64,000 bases of DNA. It comes from Cytophagales bacterium. Lineage in GTDB: Bacteria > Bacteroidota > Bacteroidia > Cytophagales > Spirosomataceae. Position numbers and translations under genes: made by a program. The stretch covers positions 1-64,000 of the forward strand of contig JAAFKE010000011.1 in the NCBI GenBank assembly GCA_013298215.1. Direction: 5' to 3'. Shown one piece after another: positions 16,575 through 25,062 of this stretch. Each line of letters begins with the position of its first letter. The first letter of the stretch is position 1. The notes under the pieces were generated by a model. The model saw nothing but the letters and a program-made list of their open reading frames with translations, was not told the DNA's origin and ran no database searches.

Positions 16575-17102
16575 ATGTTTGACCTGTCCCCAAGCACCCA
16601 AACCGATAGTTTCAAGGAAAGAAACGTGTTGTTTCCGATTTTGTCTGCCGATTTTCTGACCCGTCCCGTGAGCCTTGGCAGTGCCGAGCAAACCGACTTC
16701 AGCTTGCTCAGTCAATTGGCGCTTCAAAACAATTGGGTATGGAACAAGCAACTCGTGAGATCGCTCCTACGCAACCAGCACCGCACCATCGTTGTGACCG
16801 ACCCCGCGCGCGTGATCCAGTACGTAAGCAGCGGCTTCGAGAAAATGACGGGCTATAGCTCCAAATTTGCCATCGGCAAACGCCCCGACTTTCTGCAAGG
16901 TACTCGGACTGATATGCTGGTGAAACAAAAATTAAGAACGCAGTTTTCGGCCAAAGAAACCGTGAAGGTAGATTTGGTGAACTACAAGAAGTCGGGCGAA
17001 GAATACATTTGCCGCGTAGAAATAGAGCCAATTTGCGATACCTCGGGCGAGTTAAAACATTTTCTGGCCATCGAGTGGGACATAACTACCACCACGCCCT
17101 AA
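16575..17102 (+). CDS. PAS-domain protein (LOV-like, without photoactive Cys)
   Basis: The 175-residue single-domain sensor has a PAS fold at about 65-172: VTDPARVIQYVSSGFEKMTGYS, GKRPDFLQGTRTD and a C-terminal WDIT. The GK-RPDFLQG segment is laid out like the GRNCRFLQG motif of LOV flavin photoreceptors, but Pro stands where the flavin-bonding Cys would be, so classical LOV chemistry is not possible. There is no output domain, so it may bind a partner. The ATG at 16575 follows the btuG-like stop by 16 bp and could be read through from that operon. A two-way terminator follows. The N-terminal 60 residues are not assigned. Confidence 0.8.
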   Translation: MFDLSPSTQTDSFKERNVLFPILSADFLTRPVSLGSAEQTDFSLLSQLALQNNWVWNKQLVRSLLRNQHRTIVVTDPARVIQYVSSGFEKMTGYSSKFAIGKRPDFLQGTRTDMLVKQKLRTQFSAKETVKVDLVNYKKSGEEYICRVEIEPICDTSGELKHFLAIEWDITTTTP

Positions 17103-17122
17103 CCAACCAAACCAGCAATGAG

Positions 17123-17173
17123 TAAACCAAAAGCGGCCATTGAGGAAAGTCCTCAATGGCCGCTTTTGGTTTA
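17123..17173. terminator. Bidirectional intrinsic terminator
   Basis: A perfect 24-bp inverted repeat (arms 17123-17146 and 17150-17173, 3-nt loop) with an AAGCGGCCATTGAGGA core and A/T-rich ends. It lies between the convergent PAS and Hsp20 genes. Confidence 0.92.
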
Positions 17174-17191
17174 TTGCTTTTTGTGGGCAAC

Positions 17192-17626
17192 CTACAAAAC
17201 GCTGATCTCGCGCACTGGCTTTGGCTTGGCCTCCTCGCGCTTTGGCAACGCCACCTTCAAAATACCGTCGGTGTAAGTAGCCTCAATGGCATCGGTGTTC
17301 ACGCTGGCGGGAAGCGTAAAACTGCGCTTAAAGCTACCGTAAGTGAACTCCCGACGGGTAAACTTTGACGCATTCTCCGCTTCGTTGTGCTCTTTTTGCG
17401 CCGAAACAGTCAGCACGTTTTGGTTTAGATTGAGCACAAAGTCTGATTTTGTCAAGCCTGGCGCGGCAATCTCGAGGCCAAAACCGTCTTCGTTTTCAAA
17501 GACATTGGCAGCGGGCAGCGAGTGGCTCGCAGACCCAGTTGCCAAGTATTCGTTGGCATCGTGGTTGCGGAACGCGTTGAACAATACTGGGAAACTACCG
17601 TTGTGGGTTTTTACTAAGGTTGTCAT
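17192..17626 (-). CDS. Small heat-shock protein, Hsp20/alpha-crystallin family
   Basis: ATP-independent holdase chaperone that binds unfolding cytoplasmic proteins. The 144 residues hold a short N-terminal arm and an alpha-crystallin domain at about 38-135 (PAANVFENEDGFGLEIAAPGLTKSDF start; the A-x-x-x-G-I-L motif appears as ATYTDGILKVALPK at about 117-130). The C-terminal tail ends in an I-x-V-type motif (ISVL) used in oligomer assembly. The length is normal. It is a single-gene unit convergent with the PAS gene. I see no CIRCE-type inverted repeat upstream, so heat control is not shown by the sequence. Confidence 0.95.
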   Translation of the reverse strand: MTTLVKTHNGSFPVLFNAFRNHDANEYLATGSASHSLPAANVFENEDGFGLEIAAPGLTKSDFVLNLNQNVLTVSAQKEHNEAENASKFTRREFTYGSFKRSFTLPASVNTDAIEATYTDGILKVALPKREEAKPKPVREISVL

Positions 17627-17834
17627 ATTTTTTTTGGTTTTATGGTTGTTTTCAATGTCGGATGCTGTTGTTTCCGATTACGTTTGGGAGTAGTTCAATT
17701 TTTGTACCAGTCCCGTAAGCGAGAATAAATAGTGACAAAATGGCCTAATTTGCTATTTTGGAGAAAATAAAAACTGCCATATTGGCAATTTTGAACAAAT
17801 TGTGTTGTATTTTTTGTTTCAAAAAAAAGCAACA

Positions 17835-18563
17835 ATGACTACAAACAAACAGGTACAGTTCCTGGACTTAGGATTAATTGACTACCAACAAGCCTGGGAC
17901 TACCAAGAGCAGCGCTTCGCGGAGATCGTGGCGATGAAGATCGAAAACCGAAACGCCCACGAAAACGCCCGTGTTGCCACGCCAAACTACGTGCTGTTTT
18001 GCGAGCATCCGCACGTTTATACGTTAGGAAAAAGTGGAAAACCCGAAAATCTGCTCATCGATGCCCAACAACTGGCGCAAAAAAATGCCACCTACCACCG
18101 AATAAATCGGGGCGGCGACATTACCTACCACGGCCCTGGGCAATTGGTTTGTTACCCGATTTTAGATTTAGACCATTTTTTTACGGATATTCACCGCTAC
18201 ATGAGAACCTTGGAGGAGGCCGTGATCCTGACCCTGGCTCACTACAACATCGAAGCCGGGCGAATAGACGGGCTGACGGGCGTTTGGTTGGGAGGAGAAA
18301 CCCAGCAAAACCCGCGCAAAATATGCGCCATGGGCGTAAAGGCCAGTCGCTGGGTGACGATGCACGGTTTGGCCCTAAACGTGAACACCGATTTGAGCTA
18401 CTTTGAGCACATTGTTCCCTGCGGTATCGACGACAAGGCGGTCACGTCGATGCAAATTGAAACGGGTAAAGCCTTGGAAATGAGCGAAGTAACGGCCGTC
18501 CTCAAAAAAAACTTAATAGCGTTGTTTGGCATGAAACCAATTATTGTGCGTAATGCGGTGTGA
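17835..18563 (+). CDS. lipB: Lipoyl(octanoyl) transferase
   Basis: Transfers octanoate from octanoyl-ACP to the lipoyl domains of 2-oxoacid dehydrogenases and GcvH, the first step of lipoate synthesis. The 242 residues carry the family motif RGGDITYHGPGQL at 92-104, the catalytic Lys169 (GVKAS) and the acyl-carrying Cys196 (HIVPCGI). The ATG at 17835 replaces an earlier in-frame start in a T-rich leader. LipA is not adjacent. It appears monocistronic. Confidence 0.96.
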   Translation: MTTNKQVQFLDLGLIDYQQAWDYQEQRFAEIVAMKIENRNAHENARVATPNYVLFCEHPHVYTLGKSGKPENLLIDAQQLAQKNATYHRINRGGDITYHGPGQLVCYPILDLDHFFTDIHRYMRTLEEAVILTLAHYNIEAGRIDGLTGVWLGGETQQNPRKICAMGVKASRWVTMHGLALNVNTDLSYFEHIVPCGIDDKAVTSMQIETGKALEMSEVTAVLKKNLIALFGMKPIIVRNAV

Positions 18564-18637
18564 CAACCTACGAACTGTGACGGGCTTATAGAACCTCAAC
18601 AATTTTTAGTAAATTTGCAGTATAAATAAAGCAAATA

Positions 18638-18883
18638 ATGGAAAACTCATTTTTAGATTTTGACGAACTTAAAAAGCTGTACCCCAACGAATGGGTACTT
18701 TTAGGCGACCCTAAAATGAAAAATACATCCGTTGTTGGCGGTATTGTTTTGTACCACAGTAAGGACAAAAAAGAAGTTTGTTATATCGGTAGGGACAAAA
18801 CTGCTGACTATTCAACAGTTACTATTGCGTTTGCGGGAGACTTGAAACAACATCGTAGAATCGGAATACTAAAAAGGATATGA
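18638..18883 (+). CDS. Hypothetical protein, 81 aa
   Basis: Not recognised. It is an 81-residue soluble protein, with an acidic helix at the start (FDELKKLYPNEWVLLGDP) and then beta-like segments (GGIVLYHSKDKKEVCYIG). The stop codon overlaps the ATG of the retropepsin-like gene (ATGA at 18880-18883), so the two are translationally coupled and likely act together. The pair is AT-rich next to the flanking genes, which hints at transfer. A TAAATTTG element at 18610-18617 may be its -7 box. It might be a partner or substrate-presenting protein for the protease; a toxin-antitoxin role is conceivable but unsupported. Confidence 0.75.
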   Translation: MENSFLDFDELKKLYPNEWVLLGDPKMKNTSVVGGIVLYHSKDKKEVCYIGRDKTADYSTVTIAFAGDLKQHRRIGILKRI

Positions 18884-19284
18884 AAATTTTCCCCTTCGAC
18901 CTTCCGACAGACGAAGATGTTATTATTGTGAATGCTTCAATTGAAGGAAAATTCAAATTTCGACTTGCTTTAGATACAGCGGCGACTCATACTACGATTG
19001 ACAGCAACGTTTTATATTTTTCGGGGTACGAACTCAAAAACAGTAAAGGCGAACAGGAAATAGAAACCGCAAATGGAATTATTGTTGTTGAAACTTATGA
19101 CATTGAGCATTTAGATTGTTTAGGAATTGCCAAGAAAAACTTCGAAGTACAAGTTTACGACTTTTTAGCTCATGGAATTACTGCCGATTATGACGGTGTA
19201 ATTGGACTCAATTTTTTAAGAGAACATAAATTTTGTATCGACATGGTAAAAGGCGAAGTGAGCGTTGACAGTAGAACTGCCTGA
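18880..19284 (+). CDS. Retropepsin-like aspartic protease domain protein
   Basis: The 134-residue single-domain protein has the retroviral-type aspartic protease pattern: the active-site loop LALDTAATHTTID (D32-T-A) followed later by the hydrophobic-hydrophobic-Gly signature DGVIGLNFL at 105-113. Asp-Thr-Ala replaces the more usual Asp-Thr/Ser-Gly but occurs in functional retropepsins. Such proteins act as homodimers, each giving one Asp. There is no signal peptide, so it is cytoplasmic. It is coupled to the 81-residue gene by a four-base overlap. The natural substrate is unknown. Confidence 0.8.
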   Translation: MKIFPFDLPTDEDVIIVNASIEGKFKFRLALDTAATHTTIDSNVLYFSGYELKNSKGEQEIETANGIIVVETYDIEHLDCLGIAKKNFEVQVYDFLAHGITADYDGVIGLNFLREHKFCIDMVKGEVSVDSRTA

Positions 19285-19381
19285 CGAAAATGCATTACAC
19301 ACAATGAACTGTATGAAGCTCCAAAGGTTATGCTATTTTTTTGCAAATCTCCCAACTTTACCAATCCCTGTTTAAAATTGC

Positions 19382-19774
19382 ATGAAAAAAGACATTGTAT
19401 ATGCACCCGTTGCGGGGGTGAGCGTGGCCGTGGTTAGGCAGCAAGACGAGCCCGATGCCTACGACTGGACGGTGGTGCTTTTCAACGAAAATGACGCACC
19501 CATCACCAACGTCTTTGTGACCTCCCGGGGCTACACCGACCAGCAGGAAACATCGGTACTGCGCCATTTTTTTGCCGAAATTTTGCCGCAGTCAAACCAA
19601 ATCATCGAGTCTATTGTGCCAGAGGTGTTTGGGCTAAACAACGAATTTTGGGTAAGTTATTATATTAAGGATCAGGTGTTTGATAAAAAATTTATCTTTC
19701 CGTCCGATTGTATTTCCACCCAAAACTTGGTGATACTACCGACCTTAAACCGCCCGGGTATTTTGGCCCAATAA
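19382..19774 (+). CDS. Conserved hypothetical protein, 130 aa
   Basis: I do not recognise a named domain. The 130 residues are soluble, with an N-terminal beta-rich part (VYAPVAGVSVAVVRQQD, YDWTVVLFNEND, ITNVFVTSRGYTD) and a WVSYYIKDQVFDKKFIFP segment near 90-110. GC content returns to that of the backbone. It lies 12 bp before the DEDDy exonuclease and is probably co-transcribed with it, so a housekeeping role alongside nucleic acid processing is possible, but only by position. Confidence 0.75.
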   Translation: MKKDIVYAPVAGVSVAVVRQQDEPDAYDWTVVLFNENDAPITNVFVTSRGYTDQQETSVLRHFFAEILPQSNQIIESIVPEVFGLNNEFWVSYYIKDQVFDKKFIFPSDCISTQNLVILPTLNRPGILAQ

Positions 19775-19786
19775 ACGCACTATTTT

Positions 19787-20515
19787 ATGAATGAATCGTT
19801 CAGAAGAAAGAGCAAAAATTTGTTGTTTTTAGACATCGAAACCGTGTGCGTGGTGCCGTCGTTCGACCTGCTCGACGAGCGAATGCAGTACCTCTGGACG
19901 ATGAAGGCGGCCAATATCCGAAACGACGACAACGTGTCGGTGTTTGATCTTTTTTTTAAGCGGGCGGCCATCTACTCCGAGTTTGCCAAGATCGTTTGCA
20001 TTGGCTACGGTGGTTTTTTTTGGAAAGACGACGACCTAAATCTCAAGGTGCGGTGTTTGCAAAACGACAACGAAAAAGAATTGCTCCTCGCATTTAAGGA
20101 ACTCGTAGAACGCTACCCCCAAGAGTTGCTGGTGTTGTGCGCCCACAACGGCAAGGAGTTCGATTTTCCGTTTATTTGCCGCCGAATGTTGGTCAATGGC
20201 ATAGCGCTGCCACCAGCACTGCAACTGGCGGGCAAAAAACCGTGGGAGATTCTGCACCAAGACACCATGGAAATGTGGAAATTTGGCGACCACAAGCACT
20301 ACACCCAGTTGGATTTGCTGGCCGCTTTGTTTGACGTGCCAACGAGCAAGGCCGACATCAGCGGTGAGGATGTGAGCCGGGTCTATCATCTCGACCACGA
20401 CCTGCCGCGCATTGCCCAATACTGCAAAGAAGACGTGGCCGTGATGGCGCAGATATACCTAAAACTCATTGGCTTGCCGCTCGTGCCGCCCCAAAACATA
20501 TTGCGGGGCAACTAA
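19787..20515 (+). CDS. Predicted 3'-5' exonuclease (DEDDy, PolB-like)
   Basis: Cytoplasmic nuclease of the RNase H-like DEDD superfamily. The 242 residues show the metal-binding residues in order: D16 and E18 in FLDIETV, the third acid D126 in HNGKEFDFPF, and Y212-x3-D216 in YCKEDV, which marks the DEDDy subtype. The length and isolated exonuclease domain match the stand-alone PolB-like group of Bacteroidota rather than a polymerase. It follows the 130-aa gene by 12 bp and meets the ABC ATPase gene tail to tail with 3 bp between. Confidence 0.9.
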   Translation: MNESFRRKSKNLLFLDIETVCVVPSFDLLDERMQYLWTMKAANIRNDDNVSVFDLFFKRAAIYSEFAKIVCIGYGGFFWKDDDLNLKVRCLQNDNEKELLLAFKELVERYPQELLVLCAHNGKEFDFPFICRRMLVNGIALPPALQLAGKKPWEILHQDTMEMWKFGDHKHYTQLDLLAALFDVPTSKADISGEDVSRVYHLDHDLPRIAQYCKEDVAVMAQIYLKLIGLPLVPPQNILRGN

Positions 20516-20518
20516 CAG

Positions 20519-21250
20519 CTACTCGGCAGAATCTGCCTTGATGAGGTCTTTTACCTTCGTTGGGTTGGGGTTCACCTGGTCCGACTCCACCAGCCCGTCG
20601 CGCATTCGCACGATCCGGTGGGCGTACTGGGCAATGTCCTCCTCGTGCGTCACCATCACGATGGTGTTGCCCTTGGCGTGCAGTTGGTCAAACAAGTCCA
20701 TGATCTCATACGACGTTTTGGAGTCCAGGTTTCCCGTTGGCTCGTCGGCCAGCAGAATACTTGGGTTGTTCACCAGCGCCCTGGCAATGGCCACGCGCTG
20801 GCGTTGGCCACCAGAAAGCTCGTTGGGGCGGTGGCGCGACCGCTCGCCCAAGCCCACGTTGCGCAGTGTGAGCATTGCCTTTTCGGTGCGCTGGGCTTTG
20901 GTGAGACCCGCATAAATGAGCGGCAACGCCACGTTTTCTAAGGAGGTCATGCGGGGCAACAGGTTAAATGTCTGAAACACAAAGCCGATTTCTTTGTTGC
21001 GGATTTCGGCCAGTTCGTTTTCCGACATATCGCTCACGTCTTTGCCGTTGAGAATGTACTTCCCTGCCGTGGGGGTGTCTAAGCACCCAATAATATTCAT
21101 CAGCGTGGACTTTCCCGAGCCAGACGGCCCCATAAAAGCTACGTACTCGCCTTTTTTGACGGAGATCGTCACCGTTTTGAGGGCATCTATCACCTCGCTA
21201 CCCATTATGTAGCGTTTGGCTACGGCCGTTGTTTCTATGATCGAAGACAT
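20519..21250 (-). CDS. ABC transporter ATP-binding protein (MacB/LolD type)
   Basis: Cytoplasmic ATPase subunit of a MacB/LolD-type transporter. The 243 residues include Walker [10 protein letters not shown] at 41-49, a Q-loop ([13 protein letters not shown]), the signature [15 protein letters not shown], Walker [13 protein letters not shown] and an H-loop near VTHEED. The family works with a separate FtsX-like permease for lipoproteins, macrolides or peptides, but no permease gene adjoins it. It begins 38 bp downstream of the stop of the large TPR membrane protein on the same strand, so the two may share a transcript. Confidence 0.93.
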   Translation of the reverse strand: MSSIIETTAVAKRYIMGSEVIDALKTVTISVKKGEYVAFMGPSGSGKSTLMNIIGCLDTPTAGKYILNGKDVSDMSENELAEIRNKEIGFVFQTFNLLPRMTSLENVALPLIYAGLTKAQRTEKAMLTLRNVGLGERSRHRPNELSGGQRQRVAIARALVNNPSILLADEPTGNLDSKTSYEIMDLFDQLHAKGNTIVMVTHEEDIAQYAHRIVRMRDGLVESDQVNPNPTKVKDLIKADSAE

Positions 21251-21288
21251 AAATCTGTGCTATATTTACAATACTCAAATCTACTGAA

Positions 21289-24003
21289 TTACTTAAAATC
21301 TTGGCGCTCTTTTTCCATCAATGCCCGTTTGGCTTGATAACGCGCTAAAAATGTCTGATAATCGGCGGGCGGTGCCAGTTGTTTTACCTGCGCTGCACCC
21401 TCGGTGGCAAAATCGCTCAGGCCCCTGTCCAACGCCATCATGGCGTAGGTTTCCCAAATTTGCGGGGCATTTTTGTTATACGCCAAGGCATCAATCAGAA
21501 TCTGGTAGCCTTTTTCAGTTTGTTTTTGGGTATGAAAAAACACCGCCGCCGCCGACACCAGCCCAGCATCGAAGGGGTTTTGTTGCAGGGCTGCATCGAA
21601 AGCCGCTGCCTTTTGTTGTGCTTTGGGCAGGCGCATAATCTGAGCCAGCCGAACCGCAGATGCGCTCTGGCTCGTGGCCGGGCGGGCGGGCTTGAGTAGC
21701 ATATCAGCCACTGCCCTCACCGATGCGTTCTGAGACGACAAAGAGTCTAAAATGGCCTTGGCTTGGTCGCGTTTTTTTTGTTCGATCAAAACCACCGCCT
21801 GCCCCACGCGCGCCTCGGTGTCTTTCGATTTTAAAAATCTGGCCTGGGCGGTTTCCAGTAAATTGAGCTGTAAAAACCAGTTTCCGAGTGTTTTGTAGTA
21901 GAAATCGGCGCGCTTGCGGCTGCCTTCGGATAGGGCTTCGAGGCGTTCGAGACCCGTCAGTTTTTGGCCTTGGTAAAACTTGTAATACGCCTCGGCCACG
22001 AGCAAATCGTCGGCCACGTCGATGTTTCTGCTGGCCAAACCTCCCAGTAGCTCCGTCCAATTGGCCTGTTTTGTTGCGCCCATCTCAGCCACCTTGGCTT
22101 GGTTTGTTACGAAATTATACAAATAACAAAACTGCGGAACGTCCAAGATAGAATCGGGCAGAACGAAATTTTGGTATTTTTTTGTCGAAAAATCCCCGCT
22201 TAAACTATTCAATGCCAGTCGGTTGGCCTCAGAGGAAACATACGAACTCGCCGCCGTATTTTTGGCCACCGAATCGGCATTGGTCAGGGTGGGGTTTTTG
22301 AGCCAAAGAGCCAGCAAATTTGTTTGGGCAATTTCGGGGCGTTGGCTGTGTTTTTGGGCCAGATCGAAATAGATAAAAGCCGAGTCGGCTACGCTCGTTT
22401 TGGCGTACAAAAACCCGAGGTTATTTTCTATTTCTCCGTTTTCAGGAAACCGCCTCAAACCCGCCCTCAGATTAAAGATCGCATCAAAAAACAGGTTTTC
22501 GGCCAAGAGTGTGTTGCTCAAACCCACGTAGGCTTGCGGCGACGGGTTTTTGAGCAACGCCTGCCTAAAATACACCCCCGCCGTGGGGCGGTCGCCCTGC
22601 CGCAGTGCCAGCGAAGCCAGCGCGTAGTTTGATTTGTGGTTTTGGTAAGCCTGCCCCAACGCCAATTTGTAGTACGATTCCGATACTTTTAGCTCGTTGG
22701 TGGTGGCATAAAAATCGCCCAGTCCGTTGTAGTAGCCCGCCACCGATTTTGGGACCACGTCGAAACTTTGAAGAGCCACCAAAACCAAAACTACCAAAGC
22801 CGCTACCCCGCGCAGCTGACCGAACTTAAAAAAAAGTGGGCGGTACAACACCTTGTAAATGGCCTTGCTCTGCGCAAACAAGGGGGCAAAGTTGAGCAAC
22901 ACGTACACCAAAAACACCAACGTGGTCGCTAAGTGGCTGTATATGATGGTATCTTCAATTATTTCTACGAGTGGGTCGTTGGCGGTGGTTAGTGCGAAGG
23001 CCACTACGAACGTGGCCACCGTGGCCGCTCCTACGTACAACCACGCGCCAACCTCCCTAAAAAAAATGCCCGCTTCGCGCTGCACCAGCCGCTCTCGGTA
23101 GCCCCAGATGCCCAAAACCACCGACAGCACGTACAGTAAAAAGGGGCTGATGGTCCAAAAGTCAGCACCAATTGCTCCGATGCTTTTGAGATACACCAGC
23201 GTCAAGCAGGCCAGATACAGCACGAAGACCAGCAAAAACTGGTTCAAGCTGCCGCCTCCTTGGCTGTTGCCCAGGCCGCGCCGCTTGGTTTGTTGGTTAG
23301 ACACCAGCCACACCAAAGCGGCGGGAATTTCGACGGCGGTCATAAAAACAAAACCGATTCCTACGGCCAGCAGCGCGGGCATGGCGTAGCTGGAAACCGC
23401 CAATGCGGGAGCGGGTGTTTTGCCAAAACAGGCTATCAGACCGGCGCTCGCCAGCCAGGCGGTGCCCAACGCCAGCATCCGTGCACCCAACTGAACCTGC
23501 GGCGCAAACGCGTGAAAATAGTAGGTGAGGCCACAAAACAAAATGATTAGTGCCAACAAAACACCTTGACTGGGAAGCACAGTGACCCGCAAAACCTCCA
23601 ACTGCGCCGTTGAGAGTAAGGCAATAAAAAAGACCATTGTTGCCGTGTACCAGAGGCGCGGCATAGCCGATGCAGCGGCCAGAACAAAAGTGAGGCCCAA
23701 AACCAACGCGCAGGCAAGGCCGTTTGCCACCCAAACGAAGCCTTGAAGTGGCGCGGCCACAAACTGCTCGGTTACAAAATAGTTTGGCGTGGTGGTGGCA
23801 AAACTAAGTTGCTCACTATTGAAAACATCAATAACCACCGACACATCGTTTTGTTCGCTCAAAATACCCCACGGCGCGGCGTGGGCCAGACCGACGTTCC
23901 AAAAAAACAGCAGGCAAACAACGCTCACAAAAAGCATTGCCAACCCAAGCCAGTAGAGCCACCGCTTGGAGGCATTCCAGTCAGTCCAAAAATAATCAGG
24001 CAT
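21289..24003 (-). CDS. Large membrane protein with TPR repeats
   Basis: The 904-residue protein has about ten transmembrane helices in its first 400 residues (starting WLYWLGLAMLFVSVVCLLFF), then TPR-like helical repeats from about 425 to 560 (GLGDFYATTNELKVSESYYKLAL, ALASLALRQGDRPTAGVYFRQALLKNP, LGFLYAKTSVADSAFIYFDLA) and a less regular helical C-terminal region to 904. TPRs probably face the periplasm or cytoplasm as a protein-binding platform. I recognise no enzyme motif. It is upstream of the MacB-type ATPase on the same strand and divergent from the ECF sigma gene. Confidence 0.85.
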   Translation of the reverse strand: MPDYFWTDWNASKRWLYWLGLAMLFVSVVCLLFFWNVGLAHAAPWGILSEQNDVSVVIDVFNSEQLSFATTTPNYFVTEQFVAAPLQGFVWVANGLACALVLGLTFVLAAASAMPRLWYTATMVFFIALLSTAQLEVLRVTVLPSQGVLLALIILFCGLTYYFHAFAPQVQLGARMLALGTAWLASAGLIACFGKTPAPALAVSSYAMPALLAVGIGFVFMTAVEIPAALVWLVSNQQTKRRGLGNSQGGGSLNQFLLVFVLYLACLTLVYLKSIGAIGADFWTISPFLLYVLSVVLGIWGYRERLVQREAGIFFREVGAWLYVGAATVATFVVAFALTTANDPLVEIIEDTIIYSHLATTLVFLVYVLLNFAPLFAQSKAIYKVLYRPLFFKFGQLRGVAALVVLVLVALQSFDVVPKSVAGYYNGLGDFYATTNELKVSESYYKLALGQAYQNHKSNYALASLALRQGDRPTAGVYFRQALLKNPSPQAYVGLSNTLLAENLFFDAIFNLRAGLRRFPENGEIENNLGFLYAKTSVADSAFIYFDLAQKHSQRPEIAQTNLLALWLKNPTLTNADSVAKNTAASSYVSSEANRLALNSLSGDFSTKKYQNFVLPDSILDVPQFCYLYNFVTNQAKVAEMGATKQANWTELLGGLASRNIDVADDLLVAEAYYKFYQGQKLTGLERLEALSEGSRKRADFYYKTLGNWFLQLNLLETAQARFLKSKDTEARVGQAVVLIEQKKRDQAKAILDSLSSQNASVRAVADMLLKPARPATSQSASAVRLAQIMRLPKAQQKAAAFDAALQQNPFDAGLVSAAAVFFHTQKQTEKGYQILIDALAYNKNAPQIWETYAMMALDRGLSDFATEGAAQVKQLAPPADYQTFLARYQAKRALMEKERQDFK

Positions 24004-24008
24004 TTCTA

Positions 24009-24221
24009 TTTTGTTTAACTTATTTCAATAATCATTAATTTTATTTATTATTTTTATTTTTACTAAAATGCCCTCTAAATAGCTCCAAAGTACTAATTTT
24101 TGACTTAAAACAGCCCGTTAGAAACTTTTAGCCTCCTTATTACTTTATTTTGTTTGACTTATTTCAAAAAATAATAAACAAAACATTTGGAGCGTATCTG
24201 TAAGTTTGTTTAACTTTGTTG
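24009..24221 (+). repeat. TTGTTTRACTT direct repeats upstream of the ECF sigma gene
   Basis: TTTTGTTTAACTTATTTCA (24009-24027) recurs as TTTTGTTTGACTTATTTCA (24148-24166), and GTTTGTTTAACTTTGTTG follows at 24204-24221. The copies lie in the AT-rich divergent region between the TPR protein and the sigma gene and may be regulator or sigma-factor sites. No copy is seen before crtI. Confidence 0.6.
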
Positions 24222-24262
24222 CGTTAATGATAAACAACGCCACAATCTAACAATCCAAAGAT

Positions 24263-24778
24263 ATGACAACGCTGGAGTTCACATACAACATCGGTAAAGT
24301 CTCAAAGTCGCTAAAACCCTTCGCACTTCGCCTCACCCGCGACCACGAAGACGCCAACGACCTGCTGCAAGATACGCTCATCAAGGCGTTTACCAACCGC
24401 GAGAAGTACGCCGAGGGCACAAACCTGAAAGCATGGCTATATACAATCATGAAAAACACTTTCATTACCAATTATCAACGAATGGTGAGAAAGAATACGT
24501 TCATTGACACGACCGATAACCTGCATTATATCAATTCTTTCGAGAACAGCACCGAGAATGATGCCTACTCGGCCTTCGTGGTCGATGACATCGATAAGGC
24601 CGTAAAGTCGCTCGACGAATCGTACAGAACGCCATTTATGATGCACTTTCGGGGTTTTAAGTACCACGAGATCGCGTGCAAACTTAATATTCCGATCGGT
24701 ACCGTCAAAAACAGAATACACATTGCCCGCAAAGAACTCAAAGATAGCCTGCACATGTACGCTTACGCTTACTCATAA
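24263..24778 (+). CDS. ECF-type RNA polymerase sigma factor
   Basis: Alternative sigma-70 family factor. The 171 residues have region 2 at about 10-75 (FALRLTRDHEDANDLLQDTLIKAF and WLYTIMKNTFITNYQR) and region 4 at about 115-165 (SLDESYRTPFMMHFRGFKYHEIACKLNIPIGTVKNRIHIAR). No anti-sigma gene is beside it. The next genes on the same strand are crtI and crtB, so control of carotenoid synthesis is likely, as ECF factors are known to do in myxobacteria. It probably also acts on its own promoter, where TTGTTTRACTT repeats lie. The 284-bp gap to crtI shows it is not simply one operon. Confidence 0.93.
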   Translation: MTTLEFTYNIGKVSKSLKPFALRLTRDHEDANDLLQDTLIKAFTNREKYAEGTNLKAWLYTIMKNTFITNYQRMVRKNTFIDTTDNLHYINSFENSTENDAYSAFVVDDIDKAVKSLDESYRTPFMMHFRGFKYHEIACKLNIPIGTVKNRIHIARKELKDSLHMYAYAYS

Positions 24779-24983
24779 GTAGTAATGTTGGGTTTTGGAT
24801 GATTGAGTGATCGAATAAGAAATCGACAATCACAAGAGCGGAAATAGCCAGATGTCTGGCCTAGACTATCCAATAGGTGATCGATATGCGCGCCCTGCAC
24901 AAGTAATAGAAAAGAAATTAAAGATTTTTTGGTTAAAAAAGAGGAAGGTTCTGAAAGGTTGGTTGCCGTGCGACTAACCTTTT

Positions 24984-25012
24984 TTTGTTTCAGTACTTTA
25001 TCAGTAATTTTG
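24984..25012 (+). promoter_or_regulatory. Possible crtI promoter
   Basis: TTTG at 24984-24987, a 17-nt spacer (shorter than usual) and TAATTTTG at 25005-25012, about 50 nt before the crtI ATG at 25063. The unusual spacing could mean weak activity or use by a different sigma factor. The rest of the 284-bp gap shows nothing clear. Confidence 0.3.
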
Positions 25013-25062
25013 GGTTTGAAACCCACCACAATAAAATTGGGTGACACTGAATACATACGTTG

